NCBI GenBank assembly: GCA_900754955.1
Contig: CAAEEV010000204.1
Span: forward strand, 1-16,007
Source of the DNA: Eggerthellaceae bacterium
GTDB lineage: Bacteria; Actinomycetota; Coriobacteriia; Coriobacteriales; Eggerthellaceae
Reading direction: 5' to 3'
Length of the DNA stretch: 16,007 nt
The notes under the pieces were generated by a model. The model was given only the letters and a program-made list of their open reading frames with translations, had not been told where the DNA came from and ran no database searches. The translations under genes were made by a program, and so were the position numbers. Of the stretch, positions 1 through 8,865 are shown piece after piece. Numbering within the stretch: position 1 is the stretch's first letter; each line of letters begins with the position of its first letter.

Positions 1-509
1 ACAAGGCCATTTTCCCCGGCGCCCAGGGCGGCCCGCTCATGCACGTGATCGCCGGCAAGGCGGTGGCGTTCGGCGAGGCGCTCAAGCCCGACTACAAGGA
101 GTACATCGCGCACGTGGTGGAGAACGCCCGCGTGATGGGCGAGGGCATGACCGAGGGCGGCCTGCGCCTCGTGTCGGGCGGCACCGACAACCACCTCTGC
201 CTCGTGGACCTCACGCCCGCCGACGTGACGGGCAAGGACGCTGAGAAGCTGCTCGAGAGCGTGGGCCTCACGGTGAACAAGAACACCATCCCCAACGAGC
301 AGCGCTCGCCTTTTGTCACGAGCGGCATCCGCGTGGGTTCGGCAGCGGCCACCACGCGCGGCCTCACGAAGGACGACTTCTACGAGGTGGGCCAGCTCAT
401 CGCGGCGGCGGTGTTCAACGCGAACGACGAGGCGAAGCTCGCCGACATCAAGAAGAAGGTCGACGCGATCCTCGAAGCGCACCCGCTCTATCCGGGTCTC
501 GCATACTAG
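1..509 (+). CDS. glyA: Serine hydroxymethyltransferase, C-terminal part (partial)
   Basis: The reading frame is open from base 3 and gives the last 168 residues of a cytosolic PLP enzyme that converts serine plus tetrahydrofolate to glycine plus methylene-tetrahydrofolate. Family signatures seen: FPGAQGGPLMHVIAGKAVAF at the left edge, SGGTDNHLCLVDL in the middle, and NKNTIPNEQRSPFVTSGIRV near the end, all standard in this family. The PLP-binding lysine segment lies upstream and is outside the window. The gene ends with TAG at 507-509 and is followed at once by a hairpin terminator, so it is the last gene of its transcript. Its product supplies methylene-tetrahydrofolate for thymidylate synthesis, which fits the dCMP deaminase next door, although the two seem to be separate transcription units. 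Identity is nearly certain. Confidence 0.97.
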   Translation, partial: KAIFPGAQGGPLMHVIAGKAVAFGEALKPDYKEYIAHVVENARVMGEGMTEGGLRLVSGGTDNHLCLVDLTPADVTGKDAEKLLESVGLTVNKNTIPNEQRSPFVTSGIRVGSAAATTRGLTKDDFYEVGQLIAAAVFNANDEAKLADIKKKVDAILEAHPLYPGLAY

Positions 510-517
510 CAACGCCA

Positions 518-549
518 GAGGGGGCGGAACCTCAAGGTTCCGCCCCCTC
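518..549 (+). terminator. Hairpin terminator after glyA
   Basis: A perfect 14-bp GC-rich stem (518-531 pairing with 536-549) closes a TCAA loop, starting 9 bases after the glyA stop codon. The downstream side is only modestly T-rich, so this is a strong hairpin with a weak U-tract. Position and strength support termination of glyA. Confidence 0.8.
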
Positions 550-563
550 CGCCTTCTCAGCGG

Positions 564-592
564 TTTCGGGCATGTCCCCTTTGCTCTATACT
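564..592 (+). promoter_or_regulatory. Candidate promoter for the dCMP deaminase
   Basis: TATACT at 587-592 matches the -10 consensus at five of six bases. The -35 position 17 bases upstream (TTTCGG, 564-569) is poor. Transcription would start near 599-600, almost exactly at the left edge of the 22-bp arm, so the transcript would begin with the long stem. The box lies between the outer and middle arms of the nested inverted repeat. Confidence 0.5.
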
Positions 593-744
593 TCACCTCG
601 ACGGGCTGGGGATGGTGCTCATAAAGCGAGTTCCGCACGAGCCGAAACGCCCAGTGGGCGTTTCGCGCGAGCAGGACTGTTTGAGCGACTGAGCACCATC
701 CCCAGCCCGTCAGCCGACAGCACCCGAGCAAAGGGGACCACATG
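571..744. repeat. Nested interrupted inverted repeat upstream of the dCMP deaminase
   Basis: Three perfect pairs of arms nest inside each other: 574-586 with 726-738 (13 bp), 600-621 with 690-711 (22 bp) and 643-652 with 656-665 (10 bp, AGT loop). With a 3-base gap the outer arm extends to CATG at 571-574 and 741-744. The unpaired segments between arms are nearly equal in length on the two sides (13 versus 14 and 21 versus 24 bases) but unrelated in sequence. The outer right arm contains the AAGGGGA ribosome binding site of the deaminase, and the left side contains a TATACT promoter box. It could be a structured 5' leader, a miniature inverted-repeat element that landed in the promoter, or an invertible segment. 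The arms are directly visible; the role is unknown. Confidence 0.85.
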
Positions 745-1254
745 TCCGAAACCAGCGCCCTCGATCATCGTCCGAGTTGGGACGAGTACTTCATGAAGCT
801 CGCCAACGAGGTGGCCACGCGCACCACGTGCATGCGCCGCGGCGTGGGCGCCATCATCGTGAAGGACCGCCGCATCCTGGCCACCGGCTACAACGGCGTG
901 CCCTCGGGGCTCGCGCACTGCCGCGAGACAGGCTGCTTGCGCCAGCAGCTCGGCGTGCCGAGCGGCCAGCGCCATGAGATCTGCCGCGGCCTGCATGCCG
1001 AGCAGAACGCCATCATCCAGGCGGCGCGCTACGGCATCAACATCGACGGCGCCTCCATCTACATCAACACGCAGCCGTGCGTCGTGTGCGCCAAGATGCT
1101 CATCAACGCCGGCATCAGGGAGGTCGTCTACCAGAATCCGTATCCCGACGAGCTCGCGATGTCGATGCTCAACGAGGCGGGCATGAAGCTGCGCGTCTTC
1201 GATTTCGGCGACGATGCGGCGGCGGGGGAGCGGATTACGACCCCCGAGGTGTGA
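742..1254 (+). CDS. Deoxycytidylate (dCMP) deaminase family, ComEB-like
   Basis: A 170-residue zinc-dependent cytidine/deoxycytidylate deaminase that would convert dCMP to dUMP, the thymidylate synthase substrate, in the cytoplasm. The catalytic zinc motif is complete: H85-A-E87 with QNAI following, and P112-C113-V-V-C116. The segment with C60, C65, H78 and C81 just before HAEQNA resembles the extra metal-binding and loop region of dCMP deaminases, not the shorter cytidine deaminases. Length is usual for the family. The ATG at 742 follows AAGGGGA by a normal distance. It is preceded by a large nested inverted repeat whose outer arm covers that ribosome binding site, so folding could limit translation. 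It is probably monocistronic, since the ATP synthase promoter lies downstream. ComEB-type proteins are in the same family; which name applies cannot be told from sequence alone. Confidence 0.93.
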   Translation: MSETSALDHRPSWDEYFMKLANEVATRTTCMRRGVGAIIVKDRRILATGYNGVPSGLAHCRETGCLRQQLGVPSGQRHEICRGLHAEQNAIIQAARYGINIDGASIYINTQPCVVCAKMLINAGIREVVYQNPYPDELAMSMLNEAGMKLRVFDFGDDAAAGERITTPEV

Positions 1255-1302
1255 GGCGCACCCGTTAACAACCCTGGAAAAACACGCGCGCATCTCTGAT
1301 CG

Positions 1303-1321
1303 GCTGCCTTTGTCGGGCAGC
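1303..1321 (+). terminator. Weak hairpin downstream of the dCMP deaminase
   Basis: A 6-bp stem GCTGCC/GGCAGC (1303-1308 with 1316-1321) with a T-containing 7-base loop lies about 50 bases past the deaminase stop. There is no U-tract, so termination is uncertain. Confidence 0.3.
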
Positions 1322-1357
1322 GGTGCCAAACGGCGTGCGAAGGCCGCGAGCGGTGCC
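1319..1357. repeat. Paired AGCGGTGCC direct repeats upstream of the atp promoter
   Basis: AGCGGTGCC occurs at 1319-1327 and again at 1349-1357, exactly 30 bases apart, about three DNA helical turns. The second copy sits in the near-palindrome GAGCGGTGCCGCTC (1348-1361). They lie about 60-100 bases before the putative atp -10 box, a plausible place for a regulator, but no regulator is recognised. Confidence 0.4.
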
Positions 1358-1393
1358 GCTCACCCGAAAAAGTTGTGAGTTCGCTTGCACGCC

Positions 1394-1422
1394 TTCGCGA
1401 CTTCTTCACATTCCGTTATGAT
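1394..1422 (+). promoter_or_regulatory. Candidate promoter of the ATP synthase operon
   Basis: TATGAT at 1417-1422 is a good -10 box in a locally AT-richer stretch. The -35 position 17 bases upstream is TTCGCG (1394-1399), a weak match. A start near 1429-1430 would give a leader of about 45 bases before the first gene at 1475. It is the only convincing promoter-like site in the 220-base gap before the operon. Confidence 0.55.
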
Positions 1423-1474
1423 ACATACCGCCTGTGACAGGGCGAAGTGTGCAAACAGATCGAGAAAGTGAGAC

Positions 1475-1756
1475 ATGGTAGTAGCAATCATCGCGGGTAT
1501 TCTCGTGGGCATTGTGAGCCTTGTTCCCTTCAAGGTTGCCACTCAGAAGATCCGTCATGTCGACCCCACGCACTCCTTAAACCTCCTGGGTCCTTTCTTG
1601 CTCACCATCGCTGTTTCCTTCATCATCCTCATTGCGGGACTCGTCGTCTGCAAGCTCGCTGCGCCCGATGTGATCGTGGCATTCGCGTTCGCCGAGCTCG
1701 TGGCGTTCGTGGTAGGGGTTATTGCCTTCGGCATTTACCTGTCGAAGCGTCGATAG
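1475..1756 (+). CDS. Small membrane protein in the atpI position of the ATP synthase operon
   Basis: A 93-residue hydrophobic protein with about three predicted membrane segments (roughly residues 2-18, 38-61 and 64-88), a polar loop with a KIRHVDPTHS segment between the first two, and a basic SKRR tail. It is the first gene of the operon and ends 21 bases before atpB. That is the place of atpI, whose products assist c-ring assembly or ion supply in other bacteria, and a similar job is inferred from position only. I do not recognise an AtpI motif and would not give it the name on sequence alone. The ribosome binding site is weak (GAGAAAGTGAG before ATG 1475). Open frame, membrane character and spacing to atpB make it a real gene. 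Confidence 0.82.
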   Translation: MVVAIIAGILVGIVSLVPFKVATQKIRHVDPTHSLNLLGPFLLTIAVSFIILIAGLVVCKLAAPDVIVAFAFAELVAFVVGVIAFGIYLSKRR

Positions 1757-1777
1757 AAGTAGAAAAAGGAGAGGTAC

Positions 1778-2584
1778 ATGGCTGCAGAACTTACGGGCAA
1801 TCCCTTGGCGGATATCGCTGCCCCGATTGAGCATCTGAGCGGTTCGTTCGATTCCGCGCTCGTCGTCGACTTCGGCGGAGGAATCGGCATCACTCAGTAC
1901 ACGGTGTGGATGTTCGTCATCTGCATCGTCGTCTTGCTCGCCGTGCTCGTCGGCGTGCGCAAGATCAAGGTATCGCCGAAGGGCAAGTTCGCCGGTCTCA
2001 TCGACTGGGGCTACGACGCCGTCTGCCGCAACATGGGCGAAGGCGCCATCGGCCACGGCTACAAGAAGCACATCCCGTTTCTCGCCACGCTCTTCTTCTT
2101 CATCCTCATCAGCAACATCATCGGCCTGATCCCGGGCGCCAAGACGCCCACCGGCTCGCTGAGCGTCACCTGGGCACTCGCCCTCATCTCGTTTATCTAC
2201 TTCAACTTCTACGGCATCAAGGCCAAGGGCGGCTGGGGCTACATCAAGTCCATCGCTCCGTCGGGCCTGCCCAAGCCGATGGTTCCGATCATCTGGTTCT
2301 TCGAGTTCTTCTCGCTCGTCATCCGTCTGCTCACGCTGGCGGTTCGACTCTACGGCAACATGTTCGCGGGTCACATGATTCTCGGCATCTTCGCCATCAT
2401 GACTCAGTTCTTCCTGCTTGACGCCATCCAGTTCGCGACCCCGCTCGTCGCGGCGCCGGCTGTCATCTGGTTCCTGTTCCTGTTCGTCATGTACGCGCTC
2501 GAGTGCCTCGTCGCATTCCTTCAGGCGTACGTGTTCACCATCCTCTCGGCCGTGTACGTCGGCCTCGCGGAGGGCGAGCACTAG
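1778..2584 (+). CDS. atpB: ATP synthase F0 subunit a
   Basis: A 268-residue membrane protein that forms the proton half-channels beside the c-ring. The signature segment VRLYGNMFAGH contains R190, which corresponds to the essential arginine (E. coli R210), and Q249 in FLQAYVF corresponds to E. coli Q252. At the two channel positions where E. coli has E219 and H245, this protein has H199 and E242. That exchanged arrangement is known from mitochondrial subunit a. Several hydrophobic helices are visible (about 43-60, 100-118, 129-147, 170-190, 195-215, 225-262). AGGAG precedes the ATG by a normal distance. It is the second gene of the operon and is separated from atpE by an unusually long 137-base gap. 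Confidence 0.97.
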   Translation: MAAELTGNPLADIAAPIEHLSGSFDSALVVDFGGGIGITQYTVWMFVICIVVLLAVLVGVRKIKVSPKGKFAGLIDWGYDAVCRNMGEGAIGHGYKKHIPFLATLFFFILISNIIGLIPGAKTPTGSLSVTWALALISFIYFNFYGIKAKGGWGYIKSIAPSGLPKPMVPIIWFFEFFSLVIRLLTLAVRLYGNMFAGHMILGIFAIMTQFFLLDAIQFATPLVAAPAVIWFLFLFVMYALECLVAFLQAYVFTILSAVYVGLAEGEH

Positions 2585-2590
2585 GAACGC

Positions 2591-2607
2591 GGGGCGGGAA
2601 GCGCCCC
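2591..2607 (+). other. GC-rich hairpin just after atpB
   Basis: A 6-bp stem GGGGCG/CGCCCC (2591-2596 with 2602-2607) with a 5-base loop starts 7 bases after the atpB stop. No U-run follows. It may protect or process the mRNA between atpB and atpE, or attenuate weakly. Confidence 0.4.
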
Positions 2608-2674
2608 TTGCGGCCCGCGCGGCCATCCCATTCGGTTTCAGCGACGGTATCGTCGTGAGACATATTTAGCAGGT

Positions 2675-2704
2675 GTTTTTGAGAAACTAAACAGGCTCAA
2701 AAAC
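2675..2704 (+). promoter_or_regulatory. Hairpin directly before the atpE ribosome binding site
   Basis: A perfect 9-bp stem GTTTTTGAG/CTCAAAAAC (2675-2683 with 2696-2704) encloses a 12-base loop, and the AGGAGG of atpE begins 7 bases later (2711-2716). The T-rich left arm recalls the U-rich translational enhancer known before atpE in E. coli, where many c copies per complex are needed. The stem is visible; a role in boosting or processing atpE mRNA is inferred. Confidence 0.5.
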
Positions 2705-2710
2705 GGTAAA

Positions 2711-2716
2711 AGGAGG
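2711..2716 (+). promoter_or_regulatory. Strong ribosome binding site that fixes a GTG start for atpE
   Basis: AGGAGG ends 5 bases before GTG 2722 but 17 bases before the in-frame ATG at 2734. The spacing favours the GTG. Confidence 0.8.
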
Positions 2717-2721
2717 AAATT

Positions 2722-2940
2722 GTGGAAATTACAATGGTTCTCGCAGCCCTCAAGGTTGTCGGCTACGGTCTTGGCACCATCGGCCCAGGCATCGGTCTCG
2801 GCCTCTGCGGCTACGGTCTGTGCGTCGGCTCCGCCCGTCAGCCCGAGCTCGCTGGCAAGCTGTTCACCAACGCCCTGATCTTCGGCGCTCTCGCCGAGGC
2901 TCTGGCACTCATCGGCTTCGTGCTCACCTTCATCTTCTAA
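2722..2940 (+). CDS. atpE: ATP synthase F0 subunit c (proteolipid ring)
   Basis: A 72-residue hairpin of two membrane helices (about 5-36 and 47-71) joined by the polar loop SARQPE. Copies form the rotating c-ring. The glycine-rich first helix (GPGIGLGLCG, 21-30) packs the ring, and E59 in GALAEALALIG is the ion-carrying carboxylate. Sodium-type c subunits such as that of Ilyobacter carry Gln in the GxGQG position and Ser after the Glu. Here these are L26 and A60, so proton coupling is inferred. The start is GTG 2722, set by AGGAGG. A hairpin lies just upstream, and the gene is spaced away from atpB, which may help raise its expression. Confidence 0.97.
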   Translation: MEITMVLAALKVVGYGLGTIGPGIGLGLCGYGLCVGSARQPELAGKLFTNALIFGALAEALALIGFVLTFIF

Positions 2941-2988
2941 AGCAGCTTAACGTCGTAGATACATCAAGCTGAGAAAGAAGGTGGATGA

Positions 2989-3600
2989 GTGAAAGCGAAT
3001 CTGAAGACGAAGTTGGCACAGGCCGGCGCCCTCGCGACGGCTGCGGCAGGCTTCTCGTGTGCTTTCCCCACCCTTGCGTTCGCTGCCGAGAAGGAAGGCG
3101 TCGCGGTTCTGATCCCCGACATGAACGAGTTCATCCCGATGCTCGTTGCCTTCATCATCGTTCTGATCATCCTCGCCAAGTTCGGTTGGCCGGTGGTCGA
3201 CGGTATCGTGACGAAGCGCGAGAACACGGTCCGCGAGGCTCTGAAGAAGTCCGAGGAAGCACAGATCGAGAGCGCGCGCGTTCTCGAGGAGTACAAGAAG
3301 CAGTTGGCTGACGCCAAGGCTCAGTCTGCTCAGATCATCGCCGAGGCTCGCACGACCGGTGAGGCCGTCAAGGCCGACATCACCGCCAAGGCTCAGGCCG
3401 AGGCCACTGAGATGATCGCCAAGGCTCGTGTGGCCATCGAGGCTGAGAAGAAGCAGGCTATCGCCGATCTCCAGGCTTCTGTGGCTGACACCTCGATCGA
3501 TGTTGCCGCCCGCCTGATCGGTGAGGACCTCACCGAGGGCGAGCACCGCGCCATCATCGAGCGCTACGTCAAAGAGGCAGGTAGCTTCAATGCCAACTAA
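2989..3600 (+). CDS. atpF: ATP synthase F0 subunit b with signal-peptide-like N-terminus
   Basis: A 203-residue peripheral stalk subunit anchored in the membrane that holds F1 to subunit a. Residues 1-33 look like a Sec signal peptide: basic start MKANLKTK, an alanine-rich core and an AFA-A cleavage-type site near 32. A true membrane helix follows (about 47-65), then a long, Ala/Lys/Glu-rich helical coiled region (75-165) and a C-terminal segment that would contact delta. This is longer than the 156 residues of E. coli b, mostly from the N-terminal extension. The GTG start at 2989 sits 5 bases after AAGGTGG. The 3' end overlaps atpH by 11 bases. Identity is secure from position and architecture. 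Confidence 0.95.
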   Translation: MKANLKTKLAQAGALATAAAGFSCAFPTLAFAAEKEGVAVLIPDMNEFIPMLVAFIIVLIILAKFGWPVVDGIVTKRENTVREALKKSEEAQIESARVLEEYKKQLADAKAQSAQIIAEARTTGEAVKADITAKAQAEATEMIAKARVAIEAEKKQAIADLQASVADTSIDVAARLIGEDLTEGEHRAIIERYVKEAGSFNAN

Positions 3601-4167
3601 TCGTCTTGTCGTCAAAGAAGAGATTGCGACGTACGCTGCTGCGATGTTCAACGCCGCGTACGAAGCGGGCGGGCAGGATGCTGTGCTCGAGGTGCTTAAT
3701 CAGATGGAAGAAATCATCCGTCTCATGCACTCCGACATGGACCTCTCCCAGGCCCTGAACGAGACCGCCTACACCCCTGAGCAGCGCAACAGCATCGCTC
3801 AGGCCGTGTTCGCCGACTGCAACCCGGCGTTCACCGCGGTCATGGCCGTGATGGCCGAGCGTGGCGATGCCGCGCTTCTGCCGCGCGTCTGCAAGGCCTA
3901 CGGAGAAGAGCTTGATTCCAAGCTCAACTTGTGTGTGGTAGATGTTACGACCGTCGTTGCACTCGACGACAACCTGCGCCACATCATTATTGAGAAAGCA
4001 GAGACCGATCTGGGTAAGAAGGCGGTGCTGCGCGAGCACATCGATCCCTCTATCTTGGGCGGCATCATCATGAGCGTTAACGGCAAGCGCATCGACGCTA
4101 GCGTCATCTCGCAGCTGAACAAGGCGCGCCAAGTGCTCAAAGAGACATCTGATGGAGGTGAATGCTA

Positions 4168-4168
<1 letters not shown>
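3590..4168 (+). CDS. atpH: ATP synthase F1 subunit delta
   Basis: A 192-residue OSCP/delta protein that joins the b stalk to the top of the alpha/beta hexamer. The N-terminal helical domain (about 5-105) begins with [15 protein letters not shown], typical for the family, and the C-terminal domain carries the signature [20 protein letters not shown] (152-171). The ATG at 3590 overlaps the end of atpF, and its stop codon overlaps the atpA start, so translational coupling is likely. The frame stays open upstream to 3521, but that stretch lies inside atpF and its translation is Arg/Ser-rich and unlike delta, so 3590 is the better start. Confidence 0.95.
4154..4158 (+). promoter_or_regulatory. Ribosome binding site that decides the atpA start
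   Basis: GGAGG at 4154-4158 lies 9 bases before GTG 4168 but only 3 bases before the in-frame ATG 4162. The GTG is favoured and gives a TAGTG overlap with the atpH stop. Confidence 0.65.
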
Positions 4169-5733
<1,565 letters not shown>

Positions 5734-5745
5734 GGTAGGTAGACC

Positions 5746-6675
5746 ATGCCCAACCTTCACGATATTGAAAGGCGTATCAACTCCGTCTCTTCGACGAAGC
5801 AGATCACGCGCACCATGGAGATGGTCGCTGCTGCTAAGATCCGCCGCGCTTCCGAGCGTGTTGCGAACGCCTTGCCGTGGGCTTGCTCCATCTCGGACAT
5901 GCTCATCAGCACGGCCAAGTACGCGCCGGTCGACTCCGAGCCTCTTCTGCAGACGCATGACGAGGTCAAGCGTGCGTTCATCTGCGTCGTAGCGTCGGAC
6001 CGCGGCCTTGCTGGCGGTTTCAACAGCAACGTGCTGCGTCACGCCGAGAAACTCATCAAGGAGAAGGAGCGTCAGGGCGTCGAGGTCGAGGTGGCCGCTT
6101 GCGGTAAGAAGGCAATCGGTTACTTCAGCTACCGTGGCATCAAGCCGGTGTTCGAATTCGCGGGCTTGTCCGCCGACCCGACGTACGAGCAGGCAGCCGA
6201 GCTGTCGCTCTACGCCGGCGACGGATACCATTACGGGAAGTTCGACGAGGTGTTCGTGGTGTACAACCACGCGAAGAACGCCGCCGAGCAGACGCTGGTC
6301 GAGCAGCAGATCCTGCCGATCAACCAGCAGTCCTACGCCGATCTTCTCGGTCTGAACCCGAAAGAGGAGAACGTCTTCGAGTCCTTCGTGGAGCGCGACG
6401 ACACCCCTCTGCCGGGCGACATCGATTTCGAACCCGATGCCGAGTCGGTTATGTTCTACTTGATGAAGGCATACCTGCGCAACGCGTTCTACTATGCTCT
6501 TCTCGACTCGGCGGCAGGAGAGCAGGGCGCACGTCGCAACGCTATGAAGTCGGCTACCGACAACGCGAACGAGATGGTCTCGACGCTCACGCGCGTGTAC
6601 AACCGCGTGCGCCAGGGTGCTATCACCACCGAGATCACCGAGATCGTTGGCGGTGCCGCAGCTTTGGAGGAATAA
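5746..6675 (+). CDS. atpG: ATP synthase F1 subunit gamma (rotor shaft)
   Basis: A 309-residue rotor subunit that turns inside the alpha/beta hexamer and couples c-ring rotation to catalysis. The N-terminal helix is typical (IERRINSVSSTKQITRTMEM), the Rossmann-like middle contains ASDRGLAGGFNSN (83-95), and the C-terminal helix ends in RQGAITTEITEIVGGAAAL, a gamma hallmark. It is somewhat longer than E. coli gamma (about 287). The extra length is spread over the middle, including an acidic stretch near VERDDTPLPGDIDFEPDAES. AAGGTAGG precedes ATG 5746. The stop codon directly abuts the atpD start, and the atpD ribosome binding site GGAGG (6666-6670) lies inside the last codons of this gene. Confidence 0.97.
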   Translation: MPNLHDIERRINSVSSTKQITRTMEMVAAAKIRRASERVANALPWACSISDMLISTAKYAPVDSEPLLQTHDEVKRAFICVVASDRGLAGGFNSNVLRHAEKLIKEKERQGVEVEVAACGKKAIGYFSYRGIKPVFEFAGLSADPTYEQAAELSLYAGDGYHYGKFDEVFVVYNHAKNAAEQTLVEQQILPINQQSYADLLGLNPKEENVFESFVERDDTPLPGDIDFEPDAESVMFYLMKAYLRNAFYYALLDSAAGEQGARRNAMKSATDNANEMVSTLTRVYNRVRQGAITTEITEIVGGAAALEE

Positions 6676-8120
<1,445 letters not shown>

Positions 8121-8121
<1 letters not shown>

Positions 8122-8561
8122 TGGCTGACACACTCCACTGCGTTGTGGCCATTCCTACGCGTGAGCTGTTCTCAGGCGAGATCTACTACGCGAAGATTCC
8201 TGGAGCCGACGGTTCCTATGGTGTTCTTCCGGGCCATGAGATGATCGTCGCGACCAACAAGTCCGGCGGCATCCTGACGCTGAACCTCGATCCCGAGGGC
8301 AAGGAGCAGAAGCAGTTCATTCTCTACGAAGGCGCTGCACAGGTGTACAACGACGTTGTCACGGTGCTGGGCCGCTTCGGCAAAAACGTTGAGGACATCG
8401 ATGTTGCCGAGGTTCGCAAGAGTGCCGACGCCATGCGCTTGAAGATCGAGGAGTACGAGAAGCTTGACGACGAGCAGCATCGTACCGCTCTCGAGACGAG
8501 CCGCGTCAGGCTTGAGTGGTATCAGATGCAGCTCGATTACGCGGAAGGTTCCACGAACTAA
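8121..8561 (+). CDS. atpC: ATP synthase F1 subunit epsilon
   Basis: A 146-residue central-stalk subunit that links gamma to the c-ring and can inhibit ATP hydrolysis. The N-terminal beta-sandwich (about 5-90) contains the typical GVLPGHE loop (34-40). The C-terminal part (93-140) is a charged helical hairpin, the regulatory arm in this family, rich in Lys, Glu and Arg. The length matches a full two-domain epsilon. The ATG overlaps the atpD stop by one base, and GGAAGAGG within atpD serves as ribosome binding site. It is the last gene of the operon and is followed by two hairpin terminators. Confidence 0.95.
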
Positions 8562-8587
8562 ATCCTCATTTATATGAGCCTGTTTTG

Positions 8588-8619
8588 GAAGGGGGCGAGA
8601 CGAGGGTCTCGCCCCCTTC
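8588..8619 (+). terminator. First hairpin terminator after the ATP synthase operon
   Basis: A 14-bp stem (8588-8601 with 8606-8619) closes a 4-base GAGG loop 26 bases after the atpC stop. It is very GC-rich, with a short T-containing tail. It resembles the glyA terminator in build. Confidence 0.8.
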
Positions 8620-8664
8620 TGCGTTTGCGGGCTGCGAGAGCGTGGATACGCGATGCGTATTTCA

Positions 8665-8710
8665 AAAACAGCCCTGCCTGTCCTATCGTGCGGACAGGCA
8701 GGGCTGTTTT
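8665..8710. terminator. Second, bidirectional hairpin terminator between atpC and dnaE
   Basis: A perfect 19-bp stem (8665-8683 with 8692-8710) with an 8-base loop. The arms end in A-runs on the left and T-runs on the right, so a U-tract follows the hairpin in either reading direction. It insulates the atp operon from dnaE. The 304-base gap 8562-8865 otherwise holds only the first terminator and the dnaE promoter region. Confidence 0.88.
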
Positions 8711-8774
8711 AGCGGGAGGGGCTGCGCGCTCCAAAAACTCCATCATTTGTTCGCCTTTTTCCGATGACGAATGC

Positions 8775-8783
8775 TGGTATCAT
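8775..8783 (+). promoter_or_regulatory. Candidate extended -10 promoter for dnaE
   Basis: TGGTATCAT (8775-8783) is an extended -10 element (TGn plus TATCAT). No good -35 lies 17 bases upstream, which extended -10 promoters can tolerate. Transcription would start near 8790, giving a leader of about 75 bases before the dnaE ATG at 8866. Confidence 0.45.
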
Positions 8784-8865
8784 GGCAAGCCGATATGACG
8801 GTTATGCGCACATCACTCACTTACCCCAGCATGCGCAGCGCGATACGTAATTCGAGGCGATTCTC

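Noticed and set aside
600..711. Reading the 22-bp inverted repeat as an intrinsic terminator
   Set aside because: The stem is interrupted and encloses 68 bases, no U-tract follows, and it lies directly before a gene start.
4162..4167. ATG 4162 as the atpA start
   Set aside because: GGAGG lies only 3 bases upstream, too close; GTG 4168 has a normal 9-base spacing. The difference is two residues, so this is a preference, not proof.
8516..8798. Short plus-strand open frames across the two terminators after atpC
   Set aside because: They translate the terminator hairpins and have no ribosome binding site or similarity to any family I know.
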